Assembly (NCBI RefSeq): GCF_963662255.1
Contig: NC_085052.1
Coordinates: 29,832,654-29,896,653 of the forward strand
Origin: Cinclus cinclus
Lineage: Eukaryota > Chordata > Aves > Passeriformes > Cinclidae
Reading direction: 5' to 3'
Length of the DNA: 64,000 nt
This document shows, piece after piece, positions 1-14,500 of the stretch (within the stretch, counting starts at the first letter, position 1; each line of letters opens with the position of its first letter). The position numbers were made by a program, and so were the translations under genes. Below the pieces are notes generated by a model. The model worked only from the letters and a program-made list of their open reading frames with translations. It was not told the origin of the DNA and searched no databases.

Positions 1-3000
1 TACCCAGGGGACATGAAACTAATTGGTCATGACAGACACAGGGATGAAAAATGCAGGTAAACAGCAGGATGTCTGTAAAGTTTTCGGTATACTCTAAAAT
101 TTGTACAAATACTGTTTGCCCTGCTTTCTCACTGCCTTAGTTGTCAGCCATCTTAGAGAATTCCTCATTACCTGTTAGCAAACCCTCAGCAACTACCTTC
201 CTGAATACAGCTTATTTAATTGATAGATGTGTGAAGTTGGTACTTTTCTTGACAATTTTTGCAAGACATTGTGCAAAGAACGCCATTGTTAAGAGCTTTG
301 AAAAAAATCACAAAGCAATGCCAAACGACACTGAATGTAAGCACATTCAGTACAGTGGGGTTTTTTCAACTACTTAGTTATGAAAATGTTACATATCTAA
401 TTTACTTTTGGAAGCAAAATTTTATTGCATTGAAATCATTAGTAAAGGTAATCAAAAGAAGGAGCGGTGATGTCAGATGTAAAAATGTTTCTTTTGTTTA
501 TGATAAAAGTGGTAGCATGGAAAGAAGGAGCAAATTAGAAGCATTGTTCTTCTGCAGAGTATTCCTTTTGAAATATTAAGACAAATATTAAGAAGTTTTT
601 GTTTCTGGAGAGTCTCATTCATCTTACCTCTTAGAAACAATGTTTTCCTATTTGTTCTTTAAGACAGAATTTCTGCCAGCAAGTTTTTCTGCACCACAAG
701 AGAAGCCATTTTCTGTGGCTTCCTACCCACAAGTAGCCCACCAATGCCAGAAATGGAGTTGCTGAGTAAAATGGGAGAGGCCAGACTTCAGCCACAACTT
801 CCTGATTTCATTCACAGTCCTTTAGTCAGATCAGGCTCCAAAGTGAGCCAAGGTAAGCTAGACAGTGCTAAAAATGTGGGTATGGTAAGAAGGGTTGCCT
901 GCTAGAAGAGAGTAATCTGGAAATCCCTTCTGAGCACTGAAAGCATGGTACTACCAGAGGGAGTAAGGAAAAGCAGCACAGTGATTTATTGCCCTAATTC
1001 TTCAGCAGCTTGCCTACAGATAGCCGTTGACAATAGCTTATGCCTAGGAGTGTTTGATTTGTAAAATTGGGGGATTTCTTTTTTCCATGTTCAAATAACA
1101 AGCACTGATAGAGCAACTGAATGCATCTTGGAAATCCTTCTCTCAGGGTCAAGTCTCTCATCCTCTGTACAAAGAGGTTTAGATAAAGATCTAATATACT
1201 AAATAGGATTAATTTTGGTACGCAAACTCCAGGATGGTGATATATTTCAATATTTCAATTCTTCCAGACTTTAGGATTATGACTTGGTGAAGAGATTTGC
1301 TTTGTCAGATGAAACTACAGTTTTGTCCCTATTCTGTCCTGTTATTTCAAATCAGTCTTGCTACTCTTGCCACTGGATAGGCCAGCATTTATTTACTCTG
1401 GGTTGGATTCCAAAGTACACGCTGTGCAGTGAGATATCTTTAATGTGTCCGCTTGCCACTCCTGAATCCCCTTAGATTTTTGGTCTATTAAAATGATCTA
1501 GCAGCATTTGTATGAGTTTACTTCTCCTGCAGAAAGACTCCCATTGAAGTGGATGAGATACTAGACACACACACACACACTTTGGGCTTTGAGGTGCCGC
1601 CTAATGAATTTCCACGTTATCGCTTGCCTGTGTTCCAAATCTCCCAAAGAAGTTAGCTCTGTGTACTGCATGGAGGATAAGGCAGTGTGTTAGCAGTGAT
1701 AATCCCCATCCTGAAGGCTCTACAATAGGATAATTCATTGTCAGTTAACTTAGGCCTTTGCCTTTAGCTAAGAGAACACAACCCATGTAGTGGATTCACT
1801 TTGCACTAGCAGCCAGAGTAGTGAGACTATTGTATATTTATATATGCAAACTAAATCCCTCACTGCTGCTTACATAAAAACCTTGATTTCTGGTATAAAT
1901 ATGAAAAGCTTTTGGATCAAGGTTGCAGGAGGCTAAGATGAAAATTTGAACATTAGAAGATGCAAGAATGGTTATGCTAATGTATCCCAGCTCTAGAGAA
2001 ATTCAAACTGAAAAGGTAAAGCTGTGATTTAGGGTGAGCCTAGCATGGGACAACAGACTTGTGATGGCTCCTTCACAACTGTTCAGCCTCACCAGCTGGT
2101 TTGTAAGCTGACCCCACAGCTACAAGATCCCACTGGGATGTTCTGCAGCAACAAACATTCTGGAGAGGCAGGTCCTGCATCCCACCCCCACAGCATGGGA
2201 GGCACAGGTTACAGTGAAAACTTTACAGTATATTGCTAATTCATCTCAAGTCCTTTCCCTGAATGCTGGTCCTGTCCTATGGCCTGCAGAGTTGTCCAGC
2301 ACCACCTCCTGGACATCATACTTGTTTTTGTCCCATCTTGAAGGATATTCCAGAACAACAAGGAAGGATATTCCCAGCACAGCAAGGATCTCCAGCCAGT
2401 TTCCTTCCAAGTGGCAGTAGATACTGCAACAGAGCTCTGTGACAGACAGGTATTGGCCTGTTTAGGGATTTCAAGATAGAAATAATGTAAATTAACAAAT
2501 TTGCAAAAACACTCAAAGTCAGAGACTGAGTGACTGAACACACAGGGATAAGCTGTGTGTTGAACAGGAGTATTTCAGGTGCTATCTGAAGATGCTAAAC
2601 TGGGAAGGGAATATTCCCTGGAGATAGCAGCTCTTATTTTCAGCTTTAAAGAAAGGCAGCCTTCACCATTAGATAGAATTAGCAAGCTGGGTGTCATCCC
2701 TCTGTAGTGCACAGGTCTGAGGCCATGGAGGGCTGTCTCACCCCCCACCCTAGCACTTATCTAAAGTTTTAGATAAGCAGCCGGGTGATGACACTTCACA
2801 GTGAAGATTTTCATAGGAATTTTTTTTGCCTTTGACATTAAAAAAAGAAAGGATTCTTTAGACCCCATTGAGATTAATATTTTTTAAATTTATGTCTGTA
2901 TAATAAGGATTACATGGCATTCCAGGTATTAGTACTGAGTATTCAAATTATCCTCACAGGTTATAAAAAACCCCCTACAATTAGCCATTTATAAGTATAT

Positions 3001-6000
3001 TATTAAATTTGCATCTCATTCATTAAATTTAAGCTGGTCATTCTGACTACATGATCACATGCAAGTGCCTCTACCACCCAATATTTTAAATATTAGTTGT
3101 GCACTACATATTGCAAAGAAATTTCTTTAAATATTTCTCCTGGGTCCTCAATTACAGCGACTTGTAAAATTTTGTGGATCCCTGTGCCCTTTGTATCACA
3201 TTTACATTTTTCAGTTATAGAGTGTCTAGGGTGAGTTTCTAACTAATTGGCAGATCTCATCATGTGTTGAAAATCAGATTATGGTGCCTTTTCTCATAAG
3301 CACTCTATAGAAAGGGGGTTTCTGAGGAGCCCCTGGGGACTCTCTGGCAGGGGAAGATCTCTCTGAATCCTTCCTGCTCTTGCATAGGAACAGGACAGCT
3401 CTTCCTGCACAGGAAGAACTGCATCAGCTTGCAGGGGATCTGATGGAGTGTCACCCATCCTGCAATCTGTAAGACATCCAACAGCACTCTGAAACAGCCT
3501 CCACCGAGTGTGACCACTCACACACTCACTGCCCATCTTCCAGTGACTCCCTCAGGCTGTTCTGTTGAGGCAGCTCCTCCCCAGCTTTGCTCCCCCTTCC
3601 TTTTGGCTGGCCAAAAGGCTGCATGTTAAGTCCAAGCATGCAGAGGTGATTTTTGGCTTGCTGAGCAGCGTGCAGCTGTGGCAGGTGCTGCAGCTCCCAC
3701 AGCTGCACTGCCCTGCCCTTCTCAGCTCTCCAGGTAGGAAAGGTAACAAGGCTGTTGTCTGCCCTTGATGGGGTATTGTGTCTGCTCCAGGGTCTGTTCG
3801 TTTGTTTGCTGTAGTCACAGCAAGGTTTGTTTTCTGGAAGCTCTTTGTTGAGGAGACAGGAGGAATAGGAAATAAAAAATTACTGTATCCAAAGATCATT
3901 GGGTGATTACCTCAAATTAATTGGGTAATTAAGTTAAAGACTTGCTTTCCTTTCTGCTTAGGCCTCCAGTATGTCTGAAGGTGAGGAGATGACCGAAGGT
4001 CAGTGCAGGCATTGCTGGGCAGAGTTTTCATGTTAATAGAACAGATACCTCCTCTGTGGCTGAACAGAGGGGCAAGGAGGCTGGTGCTTGGGAGTTTGTT
4101 AGAATCCATGAAATTATTCACCTTCAATTTTTTCTGCTACTTAATTGGCAAGGCACTACACTAGGTGCTGTAGGGCTCCAGGAAGTGTTCCGTGCCCTGC
4201 ACTGAGTGGGGGTACAGGGAGCACACGTGCCATGCATCTGTAAAAGGCAGGCACTTGCTGCAGCTGTAGGGGTAGGATTTAGTGGCCTTGCTGCTCTCTT
4301 CTGCATCCATGGCTTTTGTTTTGACATTGCACACCTATCCAGCCCATTAATGCAAGGACTTGGGCCAGGGAATGTCATCCTAGAACTACATCCTCTCCTT
4401 GGGCTTCAAAAGATTGTTTCCTTAAATCTGGTACCTGGACACTGAACGCAAATCCAGCAGTCTCACCTACTGCACTTCCAGCCCTTCTAAGCTGTTTTTC
4501 AGTCCTGGTCACACTTCCCATGCAGAGCAGTCAAGCTGCAGAACTTGCCACATGACACTGGGGGTGTGAAGAGCTTTGAGTTCCCTGGGAGTTAATAAAT
4601 GCATAGATAAACATGCCTGACTGAGCAATTTCCAAAGAAATAGCTGGAGGTTTGCAGAAGAGCTGTTGTTAACTGCTCACGTTGTTCTTTGTTTCTCTGG
4701 GCATCAGGTTTTGGGCACTGTCAGACACAATGTAAAGGACACACAAATCCTTGGTCTGACCCAGTAGTGCTCAGCTCTTTGCTCCAGAAGTGCTGGGATG
4801 AAGAACTCATCCAGTGCAAGAGAAAGGATTTCCCCACCTTACCATTCACTCCTTTGCAAAGAGCCTACCTAAGAACCCTATCCAACAGAATTCTTTCCAT
4901 GTTAGGCATAGACTGCAGGCTCAGCTGCTCTCTCTCTGCTTCTTCATCATCATCATCATCATTTTCTTTCAGGGACACATAAGCATAAGACAGAGCTCTT
5001 TAAATTCCCTTTTGGCCTCAATTACAATACCTAGTGAGTAAAATCCAGCCACCACATTTTCCCCTTGTCCCTTCAGCAGTCAGTTACACCATCATCTGAT
5101 TTAGCATCAGCTGAGTGAAGCACTACCCAAATCAAAAATGTTTGACACGGACACTTGGCGTTTCCTAAGCATCCTCATTCTTTCACAAGGCTTTAACTGG
5201 GCACAGGGAGGGAAGACTGGCACAGTCCCTGTGTTAGTTCTGGGTTCTCTGTGTATTGGCATACTGTAGGAAGCCAGCAGGCTCCTCAGGAAGAGTTAGC
5301 CCTTCTAGCCAGCCAAGAAAGCAGGCATCTTTGGAGGGCTGTGTTCAGCCTCAAGTGGAAACTGGAGAACCCCAATTTTATGGAAGGTGGAGAGGCTTTC
5401 AGGGAGTAACTAAGCATTCCATTAGCATGAAAGTTGGATGGTATCAAATGAAATTAGCACAAAGCAGATTGACAACCAAGAGCTCCTCTTCACACCAGTG
5501 TTAGCTGAGCTGCAAAACTTCTCACCAGAGAACACAGGCTGGAATATTATACAGCTCCCAAAAGGAACCTTTAGGAAAGAAACCTATCGAATACAGATCA
5601 TCACCTCTACTTCAGAACTTATGCCCAAGGCATTGAAATTTAGGAATATACTACCAAATGTAATTTTGTACTTACCTTTATTTTATATTTCCTGGAACAT
5701 CTGTAGTTGACCACTGTCAGAAGCAGTAACCAGGGCAGAGCAGACCTTCGGTCATCTGCTTGTGGCTGTTCCTGAGATTGTGATTAAGGACTCTCCTGCC
5801 TCACTACAAAGACCCAAACCTGTTGTTTCCCCTCCCTGTGCTGCAGCAGAGTCCCTTGTATTTGTACAGGTTGGGCTTCTATTGGGTACCATTGCAGGAG
5901 CTCATCACTTGCCTGATGGCAAGTACAGGTTCAGCCCATGAAAGGAGAGGAGGGAAAGCAAAGGGGTTTATCCTTCTATTCCTTCTATCCCTGGAATATT

Positions 6001-9000
6001 GTCGTGTTCCTACATTGTTGTGTGCCAAAGAGGAGGTCAGAAGTCAGATCCATGAAGTGGCTGTGGGACTTGAAAGACTGTAAAACAGACACCCCCTTTG
6101 AGCCCAGGAGCCACACCCAGGCATCATCTCCTGGGACTGATGCATACTAGTCCTGCCCAATATTCTTAATTATGAAATCTGGCCTCAGACTTCAGTGAAT
6201 GCTGGTTTTTGTTCTGGATTATGCTAAATCACGTGGGGATACACCGAACAAATAATGTCTGCCAGGGATTTTAAATAATCTTGAATCATTTTGCCCTAAT
6301 GAAGCACTCTAAATGGTGCTGTAGATTCGGCTCTTGTGATCTGGGGTTACCTACACTGCCCTGCTCTCTAGGAATCCCTTTTGCCTGTTGAGAATTAATC
6401 AGTTTCCAATCCTAGAGCTGCACAGTAGCATATTAACAAAAGAAATCCCTGCTGTGAGCAGTGATTGTAGGGAAAGAGGGAGATATGTCTTGCCTTAAGT
6501 ATGGCCCTGAGCCTGTTGCTGACTGCAGAAAGCCAAGGTAAATATGTGTCCAGCATCACTTCTGCCTGCCCTTGGCCTTGCTTCTTTCTCACTTGGCTGA
6601 TTTTCACAGACAAAGCACCGTCACTTAGTGTGATACACATTCCTGCTACTGCACTGGGAATAGTCCTTCATTGCTCTAAGCTTTTTCAATTTTTGTAAGG
6701 CCTTTTACTACTTTGCCAGCATAGCATAATTTATATTGTTGAGTGGTTTACACATTGAAGTGTGTGAAGTTGTATTTATATGTCTCTGATGAGTTCTTTC
6801 TTGGCTAGTGGATCAGTGTTGTTTTTTTTTTTTTTACTGTAGCTTTCTGCTTTCACACTGCAATTTTTCACCTAAAAATGAGAATTCAGACCTCTGACTT
6901 CCACCACTTCACACCAGTTCAGTTCTCAACTCCAGCAGACACAGTAGAGCCTGGCACCTTCCCTGTAGTGGGAGCATCCCACTGTTGTCCAGAGTAGCTG
7001 AGGACCCTTTAAACAGCAAACTGCAACTGTCCCTCTGATGTGCTGACCTTGGGTTTTCTGGATTTGTGCCCTTAGTTTAAGTTACATATGTTTTTCCACG
7101 TATTTCTTACATATAGTTTTACAAGTTTAGGCTCTGTCTACTCTTGCCTTTAAAACTGAAGCACTTCTTTCCTCTCTATACATTCTTCTCCCTTTTGGAA
7201 CATAAGCCTTTTATAAAGCCTAAGGTGTGGGTAACAAGTGTGATTAAATCTGGCTGTGGGTGTGCTCACATCAAAGCACAGGTAAAGTTACACTTGTTTT
7301 TGTGCAAGTGCCATCTGAGAGCTTGTGCAGCACCTCAGGTAGTTCAGACCAAGGCACAGTCAGAGCCATCAGACACTGCCCAGTCCTCACTATTTTTTGT
7401 GAAAGGATGAAGAAGCAACACATTCCTCCCAGATATTCTGATACAGATTTCAGTCATAGCACATCACTTGATCTGCCATAAATGCCTCTTGGGAAGTGCC
7501 CAGGTTCAGCTGAGAGCCATGTTTATGTGAGGCTTAGGACCAGGGTTTTTTTAATAGAGACCCAAACCTTAGACAGAACACCTATATTTGTCAATTGAGT
7601 ATATATAGAGCCTATTGTTAATAAAGTAATCTGGTTAACAAAACCCACAGCTTTTCCTGAAGACAGATTCAGAGGATTTAAAGTTCAGGGAGAATAGCAC
7701 CCTGCTTCACTGGCATCCTGTTCAGCAGATTAGGCCCTCAGTAATACTGTAACACTTACTGCCTTTTGGACTAGTAGGAAGAAAAAGGAAAATAGTAACT
7801 AGAGGAGGCTGAAGAGTTCGTGGTAGGGAACAGGAGGAGAAAACAGGCCTTGTTATTAGATGCAGAATCATCTCCATGAGTGGATTCACCTGCATTCACC
7901 TCAGCTGAGAAGGGTCTTTGCAAGCCTCATGCACACACTCAGCTTCAGGTCCTCGCCCTTGTCCTGTCACCCTCTGACCTCCCACTGCAGGGAAGCACTG
8001 GAGCAACTCATTGGGCAGGGCCACAGGTGAGTCCTTAGGACAGCCTTCATACCCTTCCCTTTGGATGAGTGCCACCTGCACAGATGGTTTCTCTTGGCTC
8101 AGCTTTCTGCTGAATTGTAGGTACTGGAGCCTGCTTCAGATCAAATCTGCCTTTGCATCATTAGCTAGAACAGAGCTGTATAGCTGGTTGTGAAGGAGCA
8201 TCATATTCCCTCAGAAGTAGGAGGCTCCCTTCCTGTTTTGGGATATTTTACCTGCTTGTTGTAAGGGTTTTGAGGATTGCCAGGAGAAGATGAAAACATA
8301 TCAGCATCTAAAGAGGGTAAATTAAAATCTGAATAGGCTGTTAGAAGCCTAATTCAAGCAATAGCAGTAGCTGATCATTAACTTTCCCATAGTAGAGCAG
8401 GCAGTGCTATAAAAGCATGTTACTAAGATTAATAAATTTAGGTCCACAACACCTCTTTTAAGTAGGTGAATTACCTCCCTGAATAGGGAAAATGTAGAAT
8501 AAAAAAAGTAGAAAAGTGCTGTGTGAAAGTTAATTGGAAGTACATCAGCTGCACAGAGCCCCACACCTACTTGTCCTCACTCATTGTATAAAGCCACAAC
8601 AACAATTCCCTCTTACAGCTTTAAGCAAAGCATTTGCCCTGCTATTAGTGACCAGCTGGGATTTGTGGTCAAGATATCACACATGACAGCTCACCCTTAC
8701 AGTTATTAGATGTTTTAGTATTTACTCCTTAATTAAACACCTCTTTCTTTAGCACAATAGTGTGGTATAGCAGCAGGGAGCAGTGACTGAAGTCAAAGAT
8801 GATGGGAATTTACAGCTATTTTCTTACCAGAGGCATCCGGCAGTGTCATGAACTAGTACAAGCCAACCCCAGTGAAACCAGGAGAAGAAGGCTTATAGCC
8901 AGCAGAAGTCCTGGGTGCCAGAACTAGACAGAAGAAGCTGTAAGGACCCCTTAGTTCAGTCTAAACAAACATAGAACTAAACTGCTAAGAGAAGGCAACC

Positions 9001-10200
9001 ACTGAAGTGCCATGGGATAGAAGATTTTATGTAAAGGGTTCCTATAGGTTTTGGAAGATAAAAATCTCCTTTTCCAGTTTACACTTTGTACATAATAGAA
9101 GAAAAAGATCAATTTAAGCCCAAGAAGCATGAAGCAATTTACCTTCTACTTCCTTTAGCTCTGAATCCTCTTCTCTTGCCCTCCAGCAACAAACCCTGAA
9201 TGAGCACTTCTACTGCTCCTTTAGCTTTTACAAACCTCCTGCTCCCCAGAAGCCTTTTTTTGCAGCCCCTCCCCTCCTCTTCCTCCTCCCCGGGGCTTTA
9301 TTTCAGTTGGGCTTTAACCTACTAATTTCAGCATAGGTTTTAATTTAATTATATCAATCTTTTTCTGCTGAAATTGTGTCCTACTAAGTGCAACAGTGTC
9401 TTTTAATGAAAAATATTTTTACATCATAGTGTATACCTACTCATAAGCTTTGATATATTCTTCTGTTGTGGAGTCATCTGCTACAACCCTGTCTAAAATT
9501 TTAGAGCTTGGATCTCAAAGAGGGCACCTCCTCAGAGGATTTTGAGAAAGAAAGGTAAGAGAATTTTGCTGATCATGATAAAAAAAGATAGTGGTGTTTT
9601 ATCCTTTTGTGTGTGCTGCTGCTTTTCTTTTAGTCCGCAGTTGAAATTTTCCTGGAATTGTTCAAATGTAACCTTTCTTCCTTGCTTCCATCAGGCAGAA
9701 AGGCCTGAGGAAAGATTTCAGTGTTTCAATCTTGTTGTCCTTTGTACAGTAGAAGGCAAACACTCCTCTGTGTCTGCTCCCTGACCTCCCATAGAGGTGA
9801 GAGGTTCACCCCTTCTTTGGAGAAGCCTTTCTTTGATGCTGTATCTGCCTGTGTCATACACACTGCATTTGGTGACAGCCTGTGGGTTTGTAAGGAACAG
9901 GTACACATGACTAAATATATGAAGAAATTGCTGGGGATACCCACGTGATTTGGATGTATCCATCTGAGAGTCTCTGGAGCTGTGTGTTTTCTTCAGCATG
10001 ATGAAACTCTTGGGGATGCTCTGCCCATCTGTTCTGCGGCCTGGGTAAACACCCCTAGTGCTGTAATTTTACCTGCTGTAGGGGAGATGCCTCCTACCAG
10101 CAAAGTGATGGTATTTTAAAAACAGATGTGGGTCTGTTCCCTTCACCTGCTCCTGCCAGCCCCTGCTACTGCAAACAGGGTTTGTTCATTGGGGTCAGAA
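1..10200. other. Non-coding sequence beyond the CDK1 3' end
   Basis: No open frame here matches a protein family I recognise, and none is longer than about 115 codons. Simple repeats include a CA run at 1565-1580 and a CAT run at 4945-4962. A perfect hairpin with GATA motifs is at 2756-2777. By human gene order the next gene on this side would be RHOBTB1, converging on CDK1, but I find no RHOBTB1 coding exon. Confidence 0.7.
2756..2777. repeat. Perfect 10-bp inverted repeat with paired GATA motifs
   Basis: CTTATCTAAA, a two-base GT loop, then TTTAGATAAG. The arms are exact reverse complements. Each arm carries a WGATAR-type site in opposite orientation. The site may be a paired GATA-factor site or chance; no neighbouring gene supports a role. 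Confidence 0.6.
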
Positions 10201-10205
10201 CCTCC

Positions 10206-11038
10206 TGTCTCCATTTGAAAGACAGGTGTTTGCTAGGGAAAGCAAGGCCCTCCCTTGAAATAGAGACTGTAAACCCCCTCCCTCTGAATAGTGTATATTT
10301 GAAATTAAGGGGCTCTCAGGTAAATATACTAATATGTATAACAAGGCAAACAAAACAACAGCAGCTATGGAATTAACAACAAGCAGAACAGAAACCCAGT
10401 TCATCCCTCCGGGCCGAGGGCTCTTTCCCCTTTGGCGCAGTTCCCGTCACAGCCGGCAGGGGCGCTGGTGGCTCCCGGCGGGCGGGGCAGGTGCGATGAT
10501 CCCGGCGCGGCTGCAGGGGGCGCTGTGGAGCGAGCTCGGGGAGCAGGCGGTGATGGCGGGAGACGCGTGAGACGGGAAGGGATGGAAAAGAGAGGATTTG
10601 GTTGACAAAACCCCGGGGCAGGGTCGGTCCCGGTGCCCAGACGGGAAGGGATGGAAAAGAGAGGATTTGGTTCACAAAACCCCGGGGCAGGGTCGGTCCC
10701 GGTGCTCCCACAGGACACTCAGGAGCAGCACACTGGAATGGCAGGGCATCCTGGCAGGGCTGGGATGCAGTGTCCAGTAACAGAGGAGGATGCAGCTCCT
10801 GGCATTGGGATGGCGAGGATAGCAGCGACCCTCCTCCTCCGAAGCCGAGAGTGAGTGTGAACTAGCAACTGCCCCCACTCTCCTTTTACCTGTTTCTAAC
10901 CTTGCGCTGTCTCTGTCCCTCCCAAAAACCAGAGGAGTTCCCCCTCCCCTGTCTCATACCCACCCATTCAGTGCTTCTGAGCAAGTCAATGGGAAAAATT
11001 CCACAGGGAACAAGTGAAAGAAGACCCAACCCCCAACA
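10206..11038 (+). mobile_element. LTR-1: solo endogenous-retrovirus LTR
   Basis: It shares family sequence with LTR-2: the start TGTCTCCATTTGAAA, GACAGGTGTTTGCTAGGG, AAATTAAGGGGCTCTCAGG, a GC-rich middle and the end CCCCCAACA. It begins TG and ends CA. The flanks are cctcc (10201-10205) and cttcc (11039-11043), a five-base target duplication with one mismatch. No internal retroviral gene lies next to it, so it is a solo LTR. It is 833 bp because of an internal 69-bp tandem duplication and other indels. The five-base duplication suggests an ERVL-like class. Confidence 0.85.
10570..10707 (+). repeat. Two-copy 69-bp tandem duplication inside LTR-1
   Basis: Units 10570-10638 and 10639-10707 both start AGACGGGAAGGGATGG and end near GGTCGGTCCCGGTG, with only a few differences. 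LTR-2 has a single partial counterpart, so the duplication arose in this copy or its sublineage. Confidence 0.9.
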
Positions 11039-11340
11039 CTTCCTGAGCCCACTGCTGTTGTGGGACGTGGGACAGGCCCAAGTGACCCCATCAACAGAAA
11101 TCTCTGGGGAACCAGTCCCTACACACAGATGGGGACAGCTGAGCCAAACCCCACACCCTCCCCTCTCAGCCCTTGCAGGGGGCTGGTGTAGGGATGTGGA
11201 ACTTTTTGAGGTGTTTTGTACAAGGCACTGGTTGTGTTCTTCCAGCAGATCCAGGCTGACAAGACACAATCAAGTACAGGTAGCTCCTGTAACAGTGGGG
11301 CTATTTATCTTGCAGTCCCTCTGTGAGGCCTAGAGACTAA

Positions 11341-11515
11341 AATCACAGAATCCCAGAATATGCTGAGTTGGAAGGGATGCACAGTGGTCATCGAGTCCAG
11401 CTCCTGGCCCTGCACAGCACCATCCCCAAGAATCACACCATGTGCCCAAGAATATTATCCAGATGCTTCTTGAGCTCTGTCAGGCTTGGTGCTGTGACCA
11501 CTTCTCTGAAACAAG
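11341..11515 (-). mobile_element. CR1 LINE 3' fragment
   Basis: The plus strand begins AATCACAGAATCCCAGAAT, the reverse complement of the CR1 tail repeat. It continues with GTTGGAAGGGATG and CCTGCACAGCACCATCCCC, which resemble the CR1 3' end. The element is therefore on the minus strand and truncated at its 5' end. It has no coding capacity. Confidence 0.85.
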
Positions 11516-14500
11516 AAGCCTTTTAAATGAGAGCAGACACACTGATAATCCCATGTAGCCACAGGACATTAAGCCTCCATGTCTCACTTTGACTCATTTA
11601 TCTGGTCAGAAAGTCTTATGGGGCCAATTGAGATCACATAGCTCATAATTTTATAGCCAGAAATTATTAAAATAATAACAATAAAGTAGCAATAATAAAC
11701 CTTCACTTACTTTAATGACAGATCTTTATGACTCTGACAATTCCTCCAGCTTGCCTATAACTCCCATAGCCTGAAACTCTTCTGTATGAGTCCCATGCTC
11801 GTGTTCCACAATCCCAAGGATAAAATCTAAAAAGCTGACTTGAACTCCTCAATAGGTAAAAGTCTTTCTGGGCTCTTATAAGAGAATTCACTGAATAGAA
11901 AAATCTTTTATTTGGAAGCCAGTTTATTAAAATGGCAGAGTCAGGCACTGTCAAAATCATGACAAATGCTTTGATCCGGTCACTTTGAAATTGTAGGGCC
12001 AGATGGTGAGAAGCTTTCCTGCTGGTCAGGAAACTTTCTGAATGCTCAGTTACTTAGACCAGACAGGGATTTTTTGGTGTTTTTTAAAGTATGTTTTCTC
12101 TAAGAACTAAACATGGATTACCTCTCATTTGCTGCAGGCTAACAGCATGTATCACCTAGTACAGGCCAGCTGCTTGAGGGTAATGTCTTGTTCCAGAATA
12201 ACCTTTCCATTTTACCATGCCTTTGGTAAATCAAAGAAGCCTGTGAGCTTATTCCTTGTTGTGTGTTCCTCCTCAATCTTAGCAAGCCACAATTGTAATG
12301 CAGTGGCATGTTAGTTTTAGTTTGGTTGGTTGTTTTTTCCCCAGGAGACCTGTTGTAACAGAGTACTTTCAGTACAGGGCTTCAGAGCCCAGCAGCAGGA
12401 CAATCCCTGCCCAAGCACAAGGAACGACTGCAGAATAACTAGTGCTGGTTGTGGGCTGGCTACTGAACTGAAAACTGCTGGGGATGTGCCCTTAACATGC
12501 TCTGAGGCTGTTCAGAATTTAGGGGGGTTGGTTTTGTTTATCTGGTTGCTGCTGAAGAAGCTTTCCTTCCTCTGGTATTTTGAAGGCATGTGCTGTGACC
12601 TGTCACTTGCTAAATTTGTTTGATGTGAAATTTGAGTCTGGCCATAGAAAAACACAGGGCAGGAATGCATTTATTTTGCTCTCTGCTGGAGGTAACACTA
12701 GTTTCCAGTTTTCTTGGACTTTCAGCTGAGTGTTGCGTTGTAAATGTAATAATCACATTCAGAAGAAAAATTGGCATTTGAGATCTACAAATGGGAGGCC
12801 CGAAGCCTGAAACTTTGCTTTAGTATCTCCCAGGCAAACAGCCACATTCACACAAAACTCGTTGCAGAAATGGTGCTGGAATCACCAACGTTCAAACTCC
12901 CAGCTATGCCCATCTTCCCTAGACATGAAGGCACATCCTCTGAGTCTGTTGGCTTCATCAGCTGGGAGATACTCTCCATATTTCAAAATACCAAATTGAT
13001 TTTAAGGCCATTTACTCCTATCCTAAGAAACTGAAGAAATCAAATCAAACAAGCAAAACCATTTTTAATGCTGCTTGGCTGCAGAGAGATTGTCAAACAC
13101 AATAATTTGCTTTGCAAATGCTCCCTGTTTAAAATGACTGTTACATGCATGCAGAATACTCCTAGTTCATATGGCAATATAAAGGTGTTGAGAGCTAATT
13201 AAAACAGCTGATACTTGTTTAAAACTTGAAGAAGGGAAAACTTGGGTGAGCACTGCTTTTTGTTATGCTTAAACTTCTCTTTTTCCAAGTCAGTGTTATT
13301 CTTAACTAAGAAAACATTACATGAAAAAAATATTTTACATAGATGAATAAAATGCTGTGTATAATTTTTTCATTGCAGCAAACCATAATGTCAGCTATTT
13401 TTTTTGTTCTCACTGACATGAGAGCAAATCAATCTCTACCTTACTTTTCTAGTTTTTTTCTTCAAGCGAACCTGTCTAGTTTTAATTGTATGTGGCAGAA
13501 GCCATCTGATGACTCCAGTTAGGATACATCTGATCATTTTTTAAGAAAGAAAAAAAAGAAGCATCTTCCATAGATTTCTCTCCTGTAGCTTTTCAGCAAG
13601 AAGTTGAGTGTTGCACTTGCTGTCTCAAGCTCCCCCAGCAAAGGCTCATTCTGCACTGCAGTTCTTGTTAGTGCCTCTCCTGCAGCTGACTTTGTGTGTG
13701 TGTTGCACTGCAAGCCATCCTGAACCTCAGGTTTAGCATTCCTGGTGCAAAGCAGCACAGCCTGGCTTACGGTCTGGGGTGCTGGAGATGTGCAGTAAGG
13801 GTTAAATCACAGAGTCACTCACTGGCTGGGGTTTCCAGGAGCTGAACCATGATGTATGGGGACTCTCAGAGTTAAGTCAGTGACAGATTCTGCTAAAGAC
13901 TTTCTTTTTCTTTGTGCTCAATCTCTGTCTATAAAATTAATGTTACTTATGGGAAAGGGTATGTTATGCATGATTTTTACTTCTCTTTGAAAATCGTTCC
14001 AGTACAAAGCAGCTGCTTTAGTATTTTTCCCTACTTATCGGAACAAGTACTCTGACAGGTCCACATGGCATCAGAGAGGGACACCTGCTGTGTATTTACA
14101 TTTATTTATTTTTTACTATGTGTAAAATGCAATTTTACCTAAACCATATTATGAGCACTTGAATGAGAACTGAGGAATTATTCGTGTGTTTTTTTCATTC
14201 CCAAGAATAACTATCAAAGTACAGCTCCTGCACATTAGCACTTGCATTTCTGCCTCAAGCAGCTCAGTGAACAGAATTATTAGTGTAAACTGATGGTGGT
14301 TATTTAGCAGTACATCACTCTGTACACTGAGAGGAGAGAAGAAAATCCTAATGCTTCATCTACCAGCACTGGGGTGAATTTTACGAGGCATGTGACTATC
14401 TAATCCCATGGCCCTAAGAGCAGATCAAGTCATCTAGGAAGTATTTGACACAGTTATGCTTTTAGCTTTTGCATTTAGGAGAACACATATCCACAAGTTA

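Noticed and set aside
1..10000. RHOBTB1 3' end, expected by human gene order
   Set aside because: No BTB or Rho-like coding segment was recognised; the gene probably lies outside the window.
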